64,000 bases of DNA from UBA1240 sp045599185 (GTDB lineage Bacteria > Spirochaetota > Spirochaetia > Treponematales > Treponemataceae). Position 1 is the stretch's first letter; each line of letters opens with the position of its first letter. The position numbers and the translations under genes are program-made. The stretch spans positions 338,624 to 402,623 of the forward strand of contig JAZRVO010000012.1 in assembly GCA_045599185.1 (NCBI GenBank), given 5' to 3'. The notes beneath the pieces were generated by a model. It was not told the origin of the DNA and searched no databases. It worked only from the letters and a program-made list of their open reading frames with translations. Shown piece after piece: positions 41,620-50,887 of this stretch.

Positions 41620-42918
41620 ATGAAAGATTCTGCTAAAGCGTGTTTAGTCCTCGCAAATGGACTTGTTTTTGAAGGCCAGGCATTTGGTGCAACTGGTTGT
41701 GTAATTGGCGAAGCTGTTTTTACCACCGGCATGAACGGCTATCTTGAAACATTAACAGACCCAAGCTATTTTGGCCAGATTGTTTGCCAGACTTTTCCGT
41801 TAATCGGCAATTATGGCGTAATTTCCAAAGATTTTGAAAGCGCCAAAAGCCATGTACGCGGCTACATTGTACGTTCCGGCTGCGAATCTCCGTCAAACTT
41901 CCGTAATGAATACGACTTAGAAACTTTCCTGAAAAATCAAAATGTAATCGGCATCTCCAGTATTGATACGCGCTGCCTTACAAAAGTTCTGCGCGAATCC
42001 GGCGTAATGAACGGCATGATAATTGCCGGTGACAGCGAAGAAGCCTTAAAAAATTTTGCTGCCCTTAATAACGAAGCCGAAAAAAAACTTCTTTTAGACA
42101 AAATAAAAGCCTACAAAATTGAAAAAGCCGTAGAATCTGTTACATGTTCTGCCGTGCAGATTGAAGAAGATGCCCAGACCGTGTTTACCGAATGCGCCCA
42201 GTACAGGTTTGTTCCCGTAAAAGCCGACGGTACAAAACAGTATAACCCGGAACTTGCCATGAAAGACGGAAAGGGTAAAAAAGTGGTTCTGTGGGATTTT
42301 GGAGCAAAGGCAAATATTCGCCGGGAATTGCTGAAACGCGGGCTTGAAGTTATTACTGTTGGTGCAGGTGCAACGGCAGAAGAAATCCTTGCACTTAATC
42401 CAAACGGTGTAATGCTTAGCAACGGCCCTGGCGACCCGGCAGAAAACGTTACGATTATTGAAGAAATTAAAAAACTTATAAATGCCCGCCTGCCGATTTT
42501 CGGCATTTGTCTTGGGCATCAGCTTTTGGCGCTGGCAAGCGGTGCACAAACTGAAAAATTAAAGTACGGCCACCGTGGTGCAAACCAGCCGGTAAAGGAT
42601 TTATCAAGCGGCCGCGTTTACATTTCAAGCCAGAACCACGGTTACGCGGTTAAAAACCAGACTTTGCCCGAAGGTGCTTTTTTAAGTTTTGTTAACACCA
42701 ACGACGGCACTTGCGAGGGCATTACCTATACCAAATTTCCGGCATTCAGCGTGCAGTTTCACCCGGAAGCATGCAGCGGCCCTTTGGACACAAGCTTTTT
42801 GTTTGACAATTTTGTAAAACTTATAAACGACAAAGATTTTTTGAAAGATTATAAGCCAACCTGCCAGTGCATAGATCCGTTTAAGCAGGGTGCAGGTGCA
42901 AGCCGCGTTGCAAGCTAA
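41620..42918 (+). CDS. carA: Carbamoyl-phosphate synthase small chain
   Basis: The 432-residue protein has the CarA N-terminal domain (LANGLVFEGQAFG, TGMNGYLETLTDPSY, SIDTRCLTKVLRESG). A class I glutaminase follows: catalytic Cys in GICLGHQ near residue 295, and His/Glu in VQFHPEACSGP. It supplies ammonia to CarB, encoded 24 kb away. It is about 50 residues longer than usual, with extra sequence before the glutaminase (near 190-215) and at the C terminus. There is no Shine-Dalgarno; the promoter implies a very short leader. A terminator at 42926 makes it a single-gene unit. Confidence 0.95.
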   Translation: MKDSAKACLVLANGLVFEGQAFGATGCVIGEAVFTTGMNGYLETLTDPSYFGQIVCQTFPLIGNYGVISKDFESAKSHVRGYIVRSGCESPSNFRNEYDLETFLKNQNVIGISSIDTRCLTKVLRESGVMNGMIIAGDSEEALKNFAALNNEAEKKLLLDKIKAYKIEKAVESVTCSAVQIEEDAQTVFTECAQYRFVPVKADGTKQYNPELAMKDGKGKKVVLWDFGAKANIRRELLKRGLEVITVGAGATAEEILALNPNGVMLSNGPGDPAENVTIIEEIKKLINARLPIFGICLGHQLLALASGAQTEKLKYGHRGANQPVKDLSSGRVYISSQNHGYAVKNQTLPEGAFLSFVNTNDGTCEGITYTKFPAFSVQFHPEACSGPLDTSFLFDNFVKLINDKDFLKDYKPTCQCIDPFKQGAGASRVAS

Positions 42919-42925
42919 AAAAAGC

Positions 42926-42958
42926 AAAAAAAGTCCTGAATTTTTCAGGACTTTTTTT
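42926..42958 (+). terminator. Terminator of carA
   Basis: A 15-base stem (42926-42940 with 42944-42958, core AAGTCCTGAA) with a 3-base loop, 8 bases after the stop. Confidence 0.9.
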
Positions 42959-43111
42959 ATTGCGGAAGCACTTTTTACAAATTCGCTTTGCTGAACGGAA
43001 GTTAAACGGCGTGAAATTTTGGCGCAGGTTTTTCATTTTGTCTGCGCGGCGGTGGGCAAACCTGCAACTAAAACACGCGGCATTTGTCTAAAAAACAAAG
43101 AGGATTTTAAA

Positions 43112-43936
43112 ATGGCAGACAGCATTATAAAAAGCATAAAAACTGAATCGAAAGAACAGATTAGGCAGATAAAAAGCGAAAGTAAAAGCAAAATTAAGGC
43201 TGTAAAACAGCAGACAGCCCAAAAACTTGCAGACGAATCGTTAAAATATCAGCGGAAACTGGAAAAACAGAACCGCCGCCAGGCCGAAGCACTGATACCA
43301 AAACGCTATTCAATTGGCGAAGAAATTTTTAACAGCGTCAGCCACGGAATTGGCACTGGTTTGGGCATTGCGGCTTTGGTTTTGCTTGTTGTGCGCGCTG
43401 TTTTTTACGCGCCAGGCACCCAGAAAGGCTTTTATATAACTGGTTCTGCAATTTTTGGCAGCACGCTTATAATTCTTTATTTGATGAGCACCCTTTACCA
43501 CGCATTAACGCCTTACCACGTAAAAAAAATCTTCGGCATTTTCGACCATTCTTCAATTTACCTGCTGATTTCGGGCACTTATACGCCTTTTTGCCTTGGC
43601 GTGCTGCGCGGTTGTGGCGGCTGGTGGCTGTTTGGCGCGGTGTGGTTTTTAACCGTGCTGGGCATAGTTTTTTATGCAATTTTCGGCAGCAAAATGCGCG
43701 CCTTTTCTGCCGTCAGTTATCTTGTAATGGGCTGGCTAATCTGCTTTTTCTGGAAGCCTTTGCAGGCCGGCGTAAACCCTTTATGCGTAAAGTTTTTAAT
43801 TGCCGGCGGAATAGTGTACACGATAGGAATTATTTTTTACGCCCTTAAAAAAATCAAATGGACGCATTGCGTCTGGCACCTTTTCGTTTTGGGTGGTTCA
43901 GTCCTGCACTTTTTTTCAGTTTATTATTCGCTGTAA
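43112..43936 (+). CDS. Hemolysin III/PAQR-family membrane protein with coiled-coil N terminus
   Basis: From ATG 43112 (AAAGAGG upstream) the protein has 274 residues. The first 60 are highly charged and helical (KTESKEQIRQIKSESKSKIK), unlike most family members. The rest has seven hydrophobic segments with the hemolysin III motifs NSVSHGIGTGL, STLYHAL, FDHSSIYLLISGTYTPF and HCVWHLFVLGGSVLHF, which supply the metal-binding His residues. Bacterial members (YqfA/TrhA) influence membrane lipid homeostasis; true haemolysis is doubtful. Confidence 0.9.
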   Translation: MADSIIKSIKTESKEQIRQIKSESKSKIKAVKQQTAQKLADESLKYQRKLEKQNRRQAEALIPKRYSIGEEIFNSVSHGIGTGLGIAALVLLVVRAVFYAPGTQKGFYITGSAIFGSTLIILYLMSTLYHALTPYHVKKIFGIFDHSSIYLLISGTYTPFCLGVLRGCGGWWLFGAVWFLTVLGIVFYAIFGSKMRAFSAVSYLVMGWLICFFWKPLQAGVNPLCVKFLIAGGIVYTIGIIFYALKKIKWTHCVWHLFVLGGSVLHFFSVYYSL

Positions 43937-43943
43937 AAAACAA

Positions 43944-43993
43944 AACCGCCCTGAAAGAATTAAAAAAGTTTTCCACAATCTTTCAGGGCGGTT
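43944..43993 (-). terminator. Terminator between hemolysin III and flavin reductase genes
   Basis: AACCGCCCTGAAAGA (43944-43958) pairs with 43979-43993. U-rich sequence follows on the minus strand, so it mainly serves the flavin reductase gene. Confidence 0.75.
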
Positions 43994-44018
43994 ATGCTTT
44001 CAGTTTTGGTTTTTTTTG

Positions 44019-44579
44019 TTATTTCAGTTTTAAGCCGTCGCTAAAGGCTTTGCCTGCAATTTCGCCAAACTTAAAGTAAAAATGATTGCACGGGTCATAA
44101 ATTAGGGGTTCAAATTTCTGCATGTCAATTTTGCCGTCGGCTGTCAAAATTTTTTCGTCAACGCTAAGGTTTATAATTTCGCCCCAGCAGCGGCAGGTTT
44201 TTTCGTCATAGCTTATCAGCTTGCATTCAAGGGTAAAGGGCAGTTCTTCAATTAACGGCGCATTTACGTTTGCGGCCTTGCAGAAATGCCAGCCGGTTTT
44301 TTCCATTTTATCCGGCGTATCGTTGCCGCTTGCAATGCCAACGTAATCGCAGGCAACAAGGTTTTGGGCATCGCCAATGCTTAAAGTAAAAGCCTTGCTT
44401 GCCAGAATGTTTTTAACGGTTTTATGTTCCGGGCTAAGGCATACAGAAACCTGCGTGTCATCGGCAATTCCGCCCCAGGCCGCGTTCATTGCGTTCGGCT
44501 TGCCGTTTTCGTCATAGGCGGCAACAATTAAAACTGGTTCCGGGTAAATCCATGGTTTTGCGCCAAAATCTTTTCTCAT
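44019..44579 (-). CDS. Flavin reductase-like FMN-binding protein
   Basis: The 186-residue protein matches the flavin reductase-like split-barrel family, with PVLIVAAYDENGKPNAMNAAW at residues 15-35, VSVCLSPEHKTVKNI near 45 and TGWHFCKA near 95. It binds FMN and probably transfers electrons or reduces flavin. GGAGG precedes ATG 44579. It stands alone, upstream of none of the pyr genes in its direction. Confidence 0.85.
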   Translation of the reverse strand: MRKDFGAKPWIYPEPVLIVAAYDENGKPNAMNAAWGGIADDTQVSVCLSPEHKTVKNILASKAFTLSIGDAQNLVACDYVGIASGNDTPDKMEKTGWHFCKAANVNAPLIEELPFTLECKLISYDEKTCRCWGEIINLSVDEKILTADGKIDMQKFEPLIYDPCNHFYFKFGEIAGKAFSDGLKLK

Positions 44580-44700
44580 CGTTTTCCTCCAAAATTGTTA
44601 AGCGAAGTTTTTACCGTGCCCCAATGCAAGGCAAAACGGGCGCAGGCGGCTTTTGAAAGGCATTTATTTTACAGCGCGTGCTTGCAAAAAAGTTGCAAGT

Positions 44701-45633
44701 TTACAGCTGAAGTGCGCAGCCGCAAAAATCGGCAATTTTTGCATAATTTTTGCGTGCCATAAAAGCGTCCAGTCCTTCCAGAATCTGCTGTGCGCAAAGT
44801 GGATTTGCAAAAGTTGCAGTACCAATCTGCAATGCGCTTGCACCGACCATAATGAATTCAACGGCGTCCTGCCATGCTGCAATTCCGCCAAGTCCTATAA
44901 TCGGAATGCGTTTGTTTTCCGGCAGCTGGCCAAAGGCTTTCGCCGTCTGGTAAACCATGCGCAGGGCAATCGGTTTTACAGCCGGGCCAGAATAGCCTGC
45001 AAAAATGTTGTCAAAAACAGGCTTTCCGCTTTCAATATTTATGGCAAGTGCCTGCACCGTGTTAATCATGCTTACGGCATCTGCACCGGCTTCGGCAACG
45101 CTAAGTGCAATTGCGCTAATGTCTGCTGCGTTGGGTGAAAGTTTTACAATTAACGGTTTTGTAGTTTTGGCGCGTACGGCGGCAGTAACTTCGGCAGCCG
45201 TCTTGCAGTCCAAACCAAAAGCCATGCCGCCTGCCTTTACGTTCGGGCAGCTGATGTTCAGTTCAATCATCTGCACGGCGGTTTTTTCCAGAAGCTCTGC
45301 GCCTTTTGTATAGGTTTCAATTGAAGAGCCGGAAAGGTTTGCAATGCTTACCGGTTTTAATTTAAGCATCTGCGGCAGTTCATTTTCTATAAAGTGTGGA
45401 ATGCCGGGATTTTCAAGGCCGATGGAATTGATTAAGCCTGCTGCACATTCCTGCAAGCGCGTGCCTTTGTTGCCCGGTTTGGGGTCAAGGGTAAGGCCTT
45501 TTGAACATATTCCGCCGAAACAGCTGGTGTCAAACAGCGGCGAATATTCACTGCCGTAACCAAAAGTGCCGCTTGCCGCAATAAGCGGATTTGCAAAATC
45601 TATGCCGCAAATATTTACTGATAAATCGCTCAT
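44701..45633 (-). CDS. pyrD: Dihydroorotate dehydrogenase, type 1B catalytic subunit
   Basis: The 310-residue protein has the class 1B features: ASGTFGYGSEY, ANLSGSS, and NISCPN with catalytic Cys129. It also has the FMN-phosphate segments IGLGGIAAWQDAVEF and GASALQIGTATF. With PyrK it oxidises dihydroorotate and passes electrons to NAD+. It lies 9 bases after pyrK and has an AAGGA site. No clear terminator follows before 44580. Confidence 0.95.
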   Translation of the reverse strand: MSDLSVNICGIDFANPLIAASGTFGYGSEYSPLFDTSCFGGICSKGLTLDPKPGNKGTRLQECAAGLINSIGLENPGIPHFIENELPQMLKLKPVSIANLSGSSIETYTKGAELLEKTAVQMIELNISCPNVKAGGMAFGLDCKTAAEVTAAVRAKTTKPLIVKLSPNAADISAIALSVAEAGADAVSMINTVQALAINIESGKPVFDNIFAGYSGPAVKPIALRMVYQTAKAFGQLPENKRIPIIGLGGIAAWQDAVEFIMVGASALQIGTATFANPLCAQQILEGLDAFMARKNYAKIADFCGCALQL

Positions 45634-45642
45634 AATTTTTCC

Positions 45643-46425
45643 TTAAAAAATAACTTCTGCGCCGTCAAAAACCGGGCCGTCCTTGCAGCAGCGTTTATTG
45701 CCGCCTGTTGTGCTTATGGTGCAGCCTAGGCAGGCACCCATTCCGCATGCCATCCGCGATTCAAGGCTTAAATAGCATTTTGTACCGCTGGCATTGCAAA
45801 CTTTCTGAACGTATTTAAGCATTGGGGTTGGCCCGCAGGCATAAACCACGTCGTATTTTTTTGCATCGCTTTCACCAAAAATATCCGGCAGCATTCCCTT
45901 TGTTCCGCAAGTGCCGTCGTCGGTGCTTACAGAAAGTTTAGAAGCCTTTACATTTTCCAGCCCGTAAGAGCCGGTTTTGAAGCATGCAAAAAAATCGTAA
46001 CTTTTGGGCGGCAGCGTGCTGGCAAAACCTGCAACTGGCGCAACGCCAATTCCACCGCCAATAATTGCGGTTTTTGCACCGCCTGCCGGGGCTTCAAATC
46101 CGTTGCCCAGCGGCCCGAACAATTCAACCTGCGTGCTTGTGTTTACGTTGCACAGTTCGTTTGTTCCTTTGCCTTTTTGCAAAATTAAGAATTCAACCAA
46201 AACGCTGCCGTTGTTTTGGGCAGTTGAACTGAAAACGCTTATTGGGCGGAACAGAAAAGTGCTGCTTGGCACGCGTTTAAGCATGTAAAACTGCCCCGGT
46301 GCCGGTTTTGCGCTGCGGGCTGTTTGTGGCGGCAAAAGCAGTTTAAGCAGAAACACATTTTCCTGAATCTGTTTCAGTTCGCTTACGTCGGCTTTTCCCA
46401 AAGAAATCATATTTTCGTTGCACAT
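45643..46425 (-). CDS. pyrK: Dihydroorotate dehydrogenase electron-transfer subunit
   Basis: The 260-residue flavoprotein has FLFRPISV and FGPLGNGF for FAD, IIGGGIGVAPVAGFA for NAD, and a C-terminal [2Fe-2S] site CGMGACLGC with a later CCKDGPVF. This is standard PyrK. It forms an operon with pyrD downstream. An AGGAAG site lies before ATG 46425. It is separated from pyrF by a terminator. Confidence 0.95.
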   Translation of the reverse strand: MCNENMISLGKADVSELKQIQENVFLLKLLLPPQTARSAKPAPGQFYMLKRVPSSTFLFRPISVFSSTAQNNGSVLVEFLILQKGKGTNELCNVNTSTQVELFGPLGNGFEAPAGGAKTAIIGGGIGVAPVAGFASTLPPKSYDFFACFKTGSYGLENVKASKLSVSTDDGTCGTKGMLPDIFGESDAKKYDVVYACGPTPMLKYVQKVCNASGTKCYLSLESRMACGMGACLGCTISTTGGNKRCCKDGPVFDGAEVIF

Positions 46426-46502
46426 AAAAACTTCCTGAATTGGGCTAAATTTGAAAAATAACCGCGCTAAAATCTTTTAAAAATTCTTGGCGCAGTTAAA
46501 AA

Positions 46503-46536
46503 CAAGCCCAGAAAAACAAAAAGGCTTCTGGGCTTG
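46503..46536 (-). terminator. Terminator between pyrF and pyrK
   Basis: CAAGCCCAGAA (46503-46513) pairs with 46526-46536; U's follow on the minus strand. It ends pyrF transcription before the pyrKD unit. Confidence 0.8.
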
Positions 46537-46625
46537 GTAAAAAAAACAGCAAAAATTGTTATGCCGGGCTTTTTCGCTTTGGGCAGTAAGCAGCATGACA
46601 AAATTCTTAAAAAAAACTGGAATAG

Positions 46626-47540
46626 TTAAAGGCTTGCTTTGGCGGCCAAAAGATCTTCTTTAGAAGCAATGCTGGCTTTTGCCGCAGAATCTGCAATGTC
46701 GTTCATTGTAAGAACTTTGCCTTCAAGGCTGGCGTCTTTTTTATAGGCGCAAAGAATGCCGCGGCTTGAGTTTACTGCACCGCCGGCGTGGTCTAGCAAA
46801 GTTGCGGCAATTCTTGCAGCGCCGCCCTGTGCGCCGTAGCCCGGAATAAGGAAGAAAGTTTCCTTGTATTTGTCCCTAAGGTAACGGGCATCCTGTTCCT
46901 GCGTTGCGCCGACAACCGCGCCAAAAATTCCGCAGGTCTGTTCCGGGTAAAATTCCTTAAACTGCAAACCGATTCTTGCAATTTCATCGCCAACTTTTTC
47001 CAAAAGCAGGCCGCCGTTTTTCAGTTCCTGATGTTCAATGTCTACCATGCCCGGGTTTGAAGTGCACAAAAGAACAAAAGCACCTTTGCCGCCGTTTTCC
47101 GGATTTGAATATTTTGTAAAAGGGACTAAAGTGTCAAACCCCATGTACGGGTTTACGGTAATGATGTCGGTTTCAAAGTCGCCTTTAAAGTGGGCTTTTG
47201 CATAAGCGTCAGAAGTTGCACCAATGTCGCCGCGCTTAATATCGGAAATGGCGATAAGGCCTGATTGCTTTACAAGTTTCAATGTTTCTGCATAAACCTT
47301 AAGGCCTTCAATGCCCATGGCTTCGTAATATGCAATTTGAACTTTAAAACAGCATGCAGATTTATCTGATGCCACTCTTTCAATAATTGCTTTGTTATAG
47401 GCTAAAACAGCTTCCGGGGCACTTGCATATTGAGCCAAAATATTCTGGGGAATATAAGACGGGTCAGTATCCAATCCAACACATAAAGGACCATTTTTTT
47501 TAGAAAGTTCCTGAAGAACCTGCATATTGTGAATATTCAT
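46626..47540 (-). CDS. pyrF: Orotidine 5'-phosphate decarboxylase, type 2
   Basis: From ATG 47540 the protein has 304 residues; an upstream reading from 47645 is not supported. It has LCVGLDTD, the catalytic SDIKRGDIGATSDAYA segment, TVNPYMGFDT, and GYGAQGG near 230, all typical of the longer group of PyrF enzymes. It makes UMP from OMP. No Shine-Dalgarno is visible; TACACT six bases upstream may be a -10 box for a leaderless mRNA. Confidence 0.93.
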   Translation of the reverse strand: MNIHNMQVLQELSKKNGPLCVGLDTDPSYIPQNILAQYASAPEAVLAYNKAIIERVASDKSACCFKVQIAYYEAMGIEGLKVYAETLKLVKQSGLIAISDIKRGDIGATSDAYAKAHFKGDFETDIITVNPYMGFDTLVPFTKYSNPENGGKGAFVLLCTSNPGMVDIEHQELKNGGLLLEKVGDEIARIGLQFKEFYPEQTCGIFGAVVGATQEQDARYLRDKYKETFFLIPGYGAQGGAARIAATLLDHAGGAVNSSRGILCAYKKDASLEGKVLTMNDIADSAAKASIASKEDLLAAKASL

Positions 47541-47708
47541 GGCAAAAGTGTACCATAATGGAAGAAAATAAAAAAGCGTTGCAAACTGCGGTGTTTTGCA
47601 GCGGCTTGCAGCGTTTTTTGCGGAGTTAATTTGCCCGTGCCCCAAATTAGCTTGAGTGTTTAATTTTCAATTTTGGGGCACATAAAAGGTAAGGAAACTG
47701 AAAAAAGC

Positions 47709-48647
47709 CTAAACTGCTGGCGCGGCTGGCGGCGTATTCTGGTTTATCAGCGCCAAAAGCTGTTCTTTGTTTTCAAAATTTTCTTTTTTAATAAAAATCA
47801 TGCGCCCTTCGGCAAATTCCAGAATGTATTTTGTTTCGTGGTCAATTATGCGCACAAAATCTTTCATTTCAAAAACCGAATTTTTGCCCGAAATGTCTTT
47901 TACTTCAATTGAATTGTATTTAAATGCTATTTCGGTTGTGTTTTCATAGTTCAGTTTTATGCCGGTGTGGTTTTGCGCAGTTTCAATATTCTTTTTATAG
48001 TTTTTCGTAAAGCGGCGTATGTATTCTTTTTTTGCAAAAATAAAAAGAAAAATCGTTGCAAGCGTATATGCAGAACCCAGAATCATGGAAAGCTTGCCTT
48101 GCACAAGCACGCCGACGCCTGTGATAATTAAGCCCATAATAATGCAGAATAAATAAATTTTCCTTGCGGCTTTTATGTTCTGCTGTAAAATTCCGCAATA
48201 TTCGCGGGCAAAAATCAAATTTTCAATTCTTTCTTCAATGGTAGATTTTTCGTTAATGACAAATTTATTTTCGCAGAAAAATTCTACGGATTCGTCCAGC
48301 GGCCCCTTGCAAAAAGCAACGCGCGCCTTAAACTGGGGGCTGGAATCGAAGCAAATGTCTTTAGGCCCCATGTAAACTTCAAAACCTGCATCGCTTACGG
48401 TTTTTGCCCACTGGTCAACATCATCAACGGCAAGTGCAAAATGCCGGATATTGCCGTCGCTCCATTCGTTTTCGGCGTTGTTGAAAATTTCCAGAAAACT
48501 GTCACCGGTTTTCAGCAAAACGCCGTTGTTCCACTGGCAGAAAACTTCCAGTCCCAGAATGTCCCTGTAAAAATGAAGAACCTGCGGAAATTTTTCCGGC
48601 GTGCTTTTAAGCGAAATGTGATGAAGCATTTTGATTTTGTTTTCCAT
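47709..48647 (-). CDS. VOC (glyoxalase-like) domain fused to a YcxB-like membrane domain
   Basis: Residues 1 to about 128 are a vicinal-oxygen-chelate domain (MLHHISLKSTPEKF, HFYRDILGLEVFCQW, IRHFALAVDDVDQW). Two membrane helices follow near 163-183 and 186-205. The C-terminal 110 residues resemble YcxB-like domains (YIRRFTKNYKKNIETAQNHT, VFEMKDFVRIIDHETKYILE). The metal ligands of the VOC part are not obvious beyond His9/10 and His69. The fusion would tether a small-molecule-binding domain to the membrane. GGGG precedes ATG 48647. Both functions are unknown. Confidence 0.75.
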   Translation of the reverse strand: MENKIKMLHHISLKSTPEKFPQVLHFYRDILGLEVFCQWNNGVLLKTGDSFLEIFNNAENEWSDGNIRHFALAVDDVDQWAKTVSDAGFEVYMGPKDICFDSSPQFKARVAFCKGPLDESVEFFCENKFVINEKSTIEERIENLIFAREYCGILQQNIKAARKIYLFCIIMGLIITGVGVLVQGKLSMILGSAYTLATIFLFIFAKKEYIRRFTKNYKKNIETAQNHTGIKLNYENTTEIAFKYNSIEVKDISGKNSVFEMKDFVRIIDHETKYILEFAEGRMIFIKKENFENKEQLLALINQNTPPAAPAV

Positions 48648-48694
48648 GTTTTCCCCGTTTTAAAATTCCGGCGCGTGTTAATTTTGCCGTTCGT

Positions 48695-49354
48695 TCAGTT
48701 TGCAGAATTGATAAAGGCAGTGCACGCGGGCTTTATGAGCTTTGTTATTTTTTTCACCGCAAAACCTGTGCAAAGTGCCGTGATTATTGTGCCTTCGCGA
48801 GTGCCGACAATTTTCAAATTGAAAAGCAAAAGCGAAAGCAATACCGAAATTGTTACGCAGCTGATGTCGAAAAATACTTTTACGTTGCCAAATTCAAAAT
48901 TCCATTTGTCGCTTACGGCTTTTACAATGGCTTCGCCGGAATTCATTATTACGTTGGCAATAACGGTAAGCGAAACGCCAAATGCAATTACCAGAATTCC
49001 GCATAAAAGAAGTGCAAACTGAACGGCGTAATTTGTTGCAGGTATAAAATGAACAATCCACATTCCAAAGTCGGTAAAATATCCGAAAAGCACGGAAAGC
49101 GGAATTTGCAGCAGCTGGTAAATTTTAAAATCCCTGCGCAAAACAAGAATCTGCCCCAAAATCAAAACGCAGTTCCACAGTATAAGCCAGTTGCCAAGGC
49201 TAAAAAAAGTAAAGCGAATGCTTAAAACGTTTGCTACGGAAGAAATTGGCGAAACGCCCAGTGCACTGTGCCGTGCAAAGGCAACCCCAAGTCCGGTAAA
49301 AAACAGCCCGAGAATAAATAGGAAATACCGTTTTACAATGTTTTTAACCTGCAA
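48695..49354 (-). CDS. YczE/YitT-type integral membrane protein
   Basis: The 219-residue protein has about five or six membrane segments. It has the pattern of YczE-like proteins: FFTGLGVAFARHSALGVSPI near residue 18 and VIANVIMNSGEAIVKAVS near 130. The role of the family is not established. It runs 47 bases upstream of the VOC fusion gene in the same direction. Confidence 0.8.
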   Translation of the reverse strand: MQVKNIVKRYFLFILGLFFTGLGVAFARHSALGVSPISSVANVLSIRFTFFSLGNWLILWNCVLILGQILVLRRDFKIYQLLQIPLSVLFGYFTDFGMWIVHFIPATNYAVQFALLLCGILVIAFGVSLTVIANVIMNSGEAIVKAVSDKWNFEFGNVKVFFDISCVTISVLLSLLLFNLKIVGTREGTIITALCTGFAVKKITKLIKPACTAFINSAN

Positions 49355-49529
49355 TTTGCAAACCTTTTTAGAATTTAAAAATTTCTAACATTTTAGTTCA
49401 TTTACACGTTTTGTGCCATTCCGCAGCTTTTTGCTGTAACGCGCGGTTTTTTTTAGCCTGCCTGCCGGAAAACGTTTGCCTCGCTGATTCCGTACAAATC
49501 CAATTTAATGATTTTCCGGCGGAAATTTA

Positions 49530-49799
49530 TTAAATAACCGGTTTGTAAAAATCCGGGTCTTTTTCAAATTCCCTTGCAACGTAAGAACATACGGGTTGAA
49601 CTTTTACGTTCTGCTTAACGGCGTTTTCCACAAGACAGTGCAAAAGTTTTTTGGCAATTCCCTGACCACCGTATTCCTGGTCAACAACGGTGTGGTTTGC
49701 AACCCACACATTGCCGTCAATTTCAAAATCGCAGTGGCCAACAAGTTTTTCGCCGTCATAAGCGGCACTTCTGTTTTGTTCAAATTGAATTTTTATCAT
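49530..49799 (-). CDS. Small GNAT-like acetyltransferase (YjdJ/Acetyltransf_CG type)
   Basis: The 89-residue protein is the short GNAT form: HTVVDQEYGGQGIAKKLLHC holds the acetyl-CoA loop (GGQGIA), and VQPVCSYVAREFEKDPDFY is the typical C-terminal end. The length is normal for the group. The substrate is unknown. No strong ribosome site is visible. It lies between two membrane-protein genes. Confidence 0.85.
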   Translation of the reverse strand: MIKIQFEQNRSAAYDGEKLVGHCDFEIDGNVWVANHTVVDQEYGGQGIAKKLLHCLVENAVKQNVKVQPVCSYVAREFEKDPDFYKPVI

Positions 49800-49880
49800 A
49801 TCTCAAGCCTTCTTAACTTTCAATTTTGTGTTTAATTTGCCTTAACGCCTGAAAATTGCAGCACAAAAACAGGCTTTTTG

Positions 49881-50564
49881 CTAAGCACTGGTTTTGCGCC
49901 TCAGTAGTTTTAGCACCCAAAGGTACAGCAGGCCAACTGCCATAAGAAAAATCAGCAGGGCAAGAATCCACCAGACGCAGCCCATAAAAGGCAGTTCATT
50001 TGAAAAGCCGAACGCACCGGCCGGGCTGCCCCAGTTGAGGAAAAAGTACGGATAATTTGTGTTTTCTGCAAACTGCCAGTTGCATGCAAAACCGATGCCT
50101 GCATAAACTGCGTAAATTACTGGCGGAATTATTACGAAAAACACGTGGCGTTTTTTCAGCTGGCTTTCTTCCGCTATCAGGAAAAAATCGATTACGCAGA
50201 AAAGCGGCACAACCACGTGGGTTAAAACATTCTGAATGTTCCAGGCTTCGTTGCCAAGTGTTGGTGCCAGCACAAAGCAGAAAACAATACCCGTAAGCGT
50301 AATTGAAATTGTTCCAACGAATTTTACAAGATGCCACAAAGCACTTAATTTTCTGTTCAGCAGAAAAAATGCAAATTCTGCCGCGCAAATTGCTGCAAGG
50401 CTTATGTTGGACTGAATCGTAAAATACATGAATACCGATTTTCCGCCCATAAACGAATTGCGCCCGGCGTAGGCGCTTAAAATTGTTCCTGCCACAGCAG
50501 AAACAAAAACAACTAATTTTAGCGCGAGTGAAAGATTTTTCTTTGCTGGTGAGAGGTTTTCCAT
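49881..50564 (-). CDS. Pr6Pr-type membrane protein
   Basis: The 227-residue protein has six hydrophobic segments and the phrase FMYFTIQSNI near residue 45 that marks the Pr6Pr (FAR-17a/AIG1-like) family. It also has THVVVPLFCVIDFF near 120. The function is unknown. It is divergent from the secreted protein at 50888. Confidence 0.8.
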   Translation of the reverse strand: MENLSPAKKNLSLALKLVVFVSAVAGTILSAYAGRNSFMGGKSVFMYFTIQSNISLAAICAAEFAFFLLNRKLSALWHLVKFVGTISITLTGIVFCFVLAPTLGNEAWNIQNVLTHVVVPLFCVIDFFLIAEESQLKKRHVFFVIIPPVIYAVYAGIGFACNWQFAENTNYPYFFLNWGSPAGAFGFSNELPFMGCVWWILALLIFLMAVGLLYLWVLKLLRRKTSA

Positions 50565-50795
50565 GCTTTGTCCTTAAAAAATGTTTTTCTTGTTACGGCT
50601 TGCCGCCAGTTCAGTTTTTTTATTTTCTTAATCGTATTCTACTGGTTTATTCGGCATTGGCAAGTTTAGGGTTAATATAATTTGGCGCACGCCCGTGCGG
50701 ATTTTACAATTGTTTACATTCTGCAAAATTCGGCAGGTTTTTTTTCAGCTTGCGGCTTTGCAGGTAAAAATGCGGTTCTTTTTTTGTTCAACTAT

Positions 50796-50824
50796 TTGAA
50801 AAAACTTAAATTTGCACCTATTAT
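50796..50824 (+). promoter_or_regulatory. Promoter of the 50888 gene
   Basis: TTGAAA (50796-50801), 17-base spacer, TATTAT (50819-50824); the leader is about 57 bases and ends in a GAGGAA site. The rest of the divergent gap 50565-50795 shows nothing distinct. Confidence 0.65.
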
Positions 50825-50887
50825 ATAGAAGAAAACATTGCGTTTTTGCGTTTTAGTGCGCTGGCGCAAAATTGAAAGAGGAACTTT

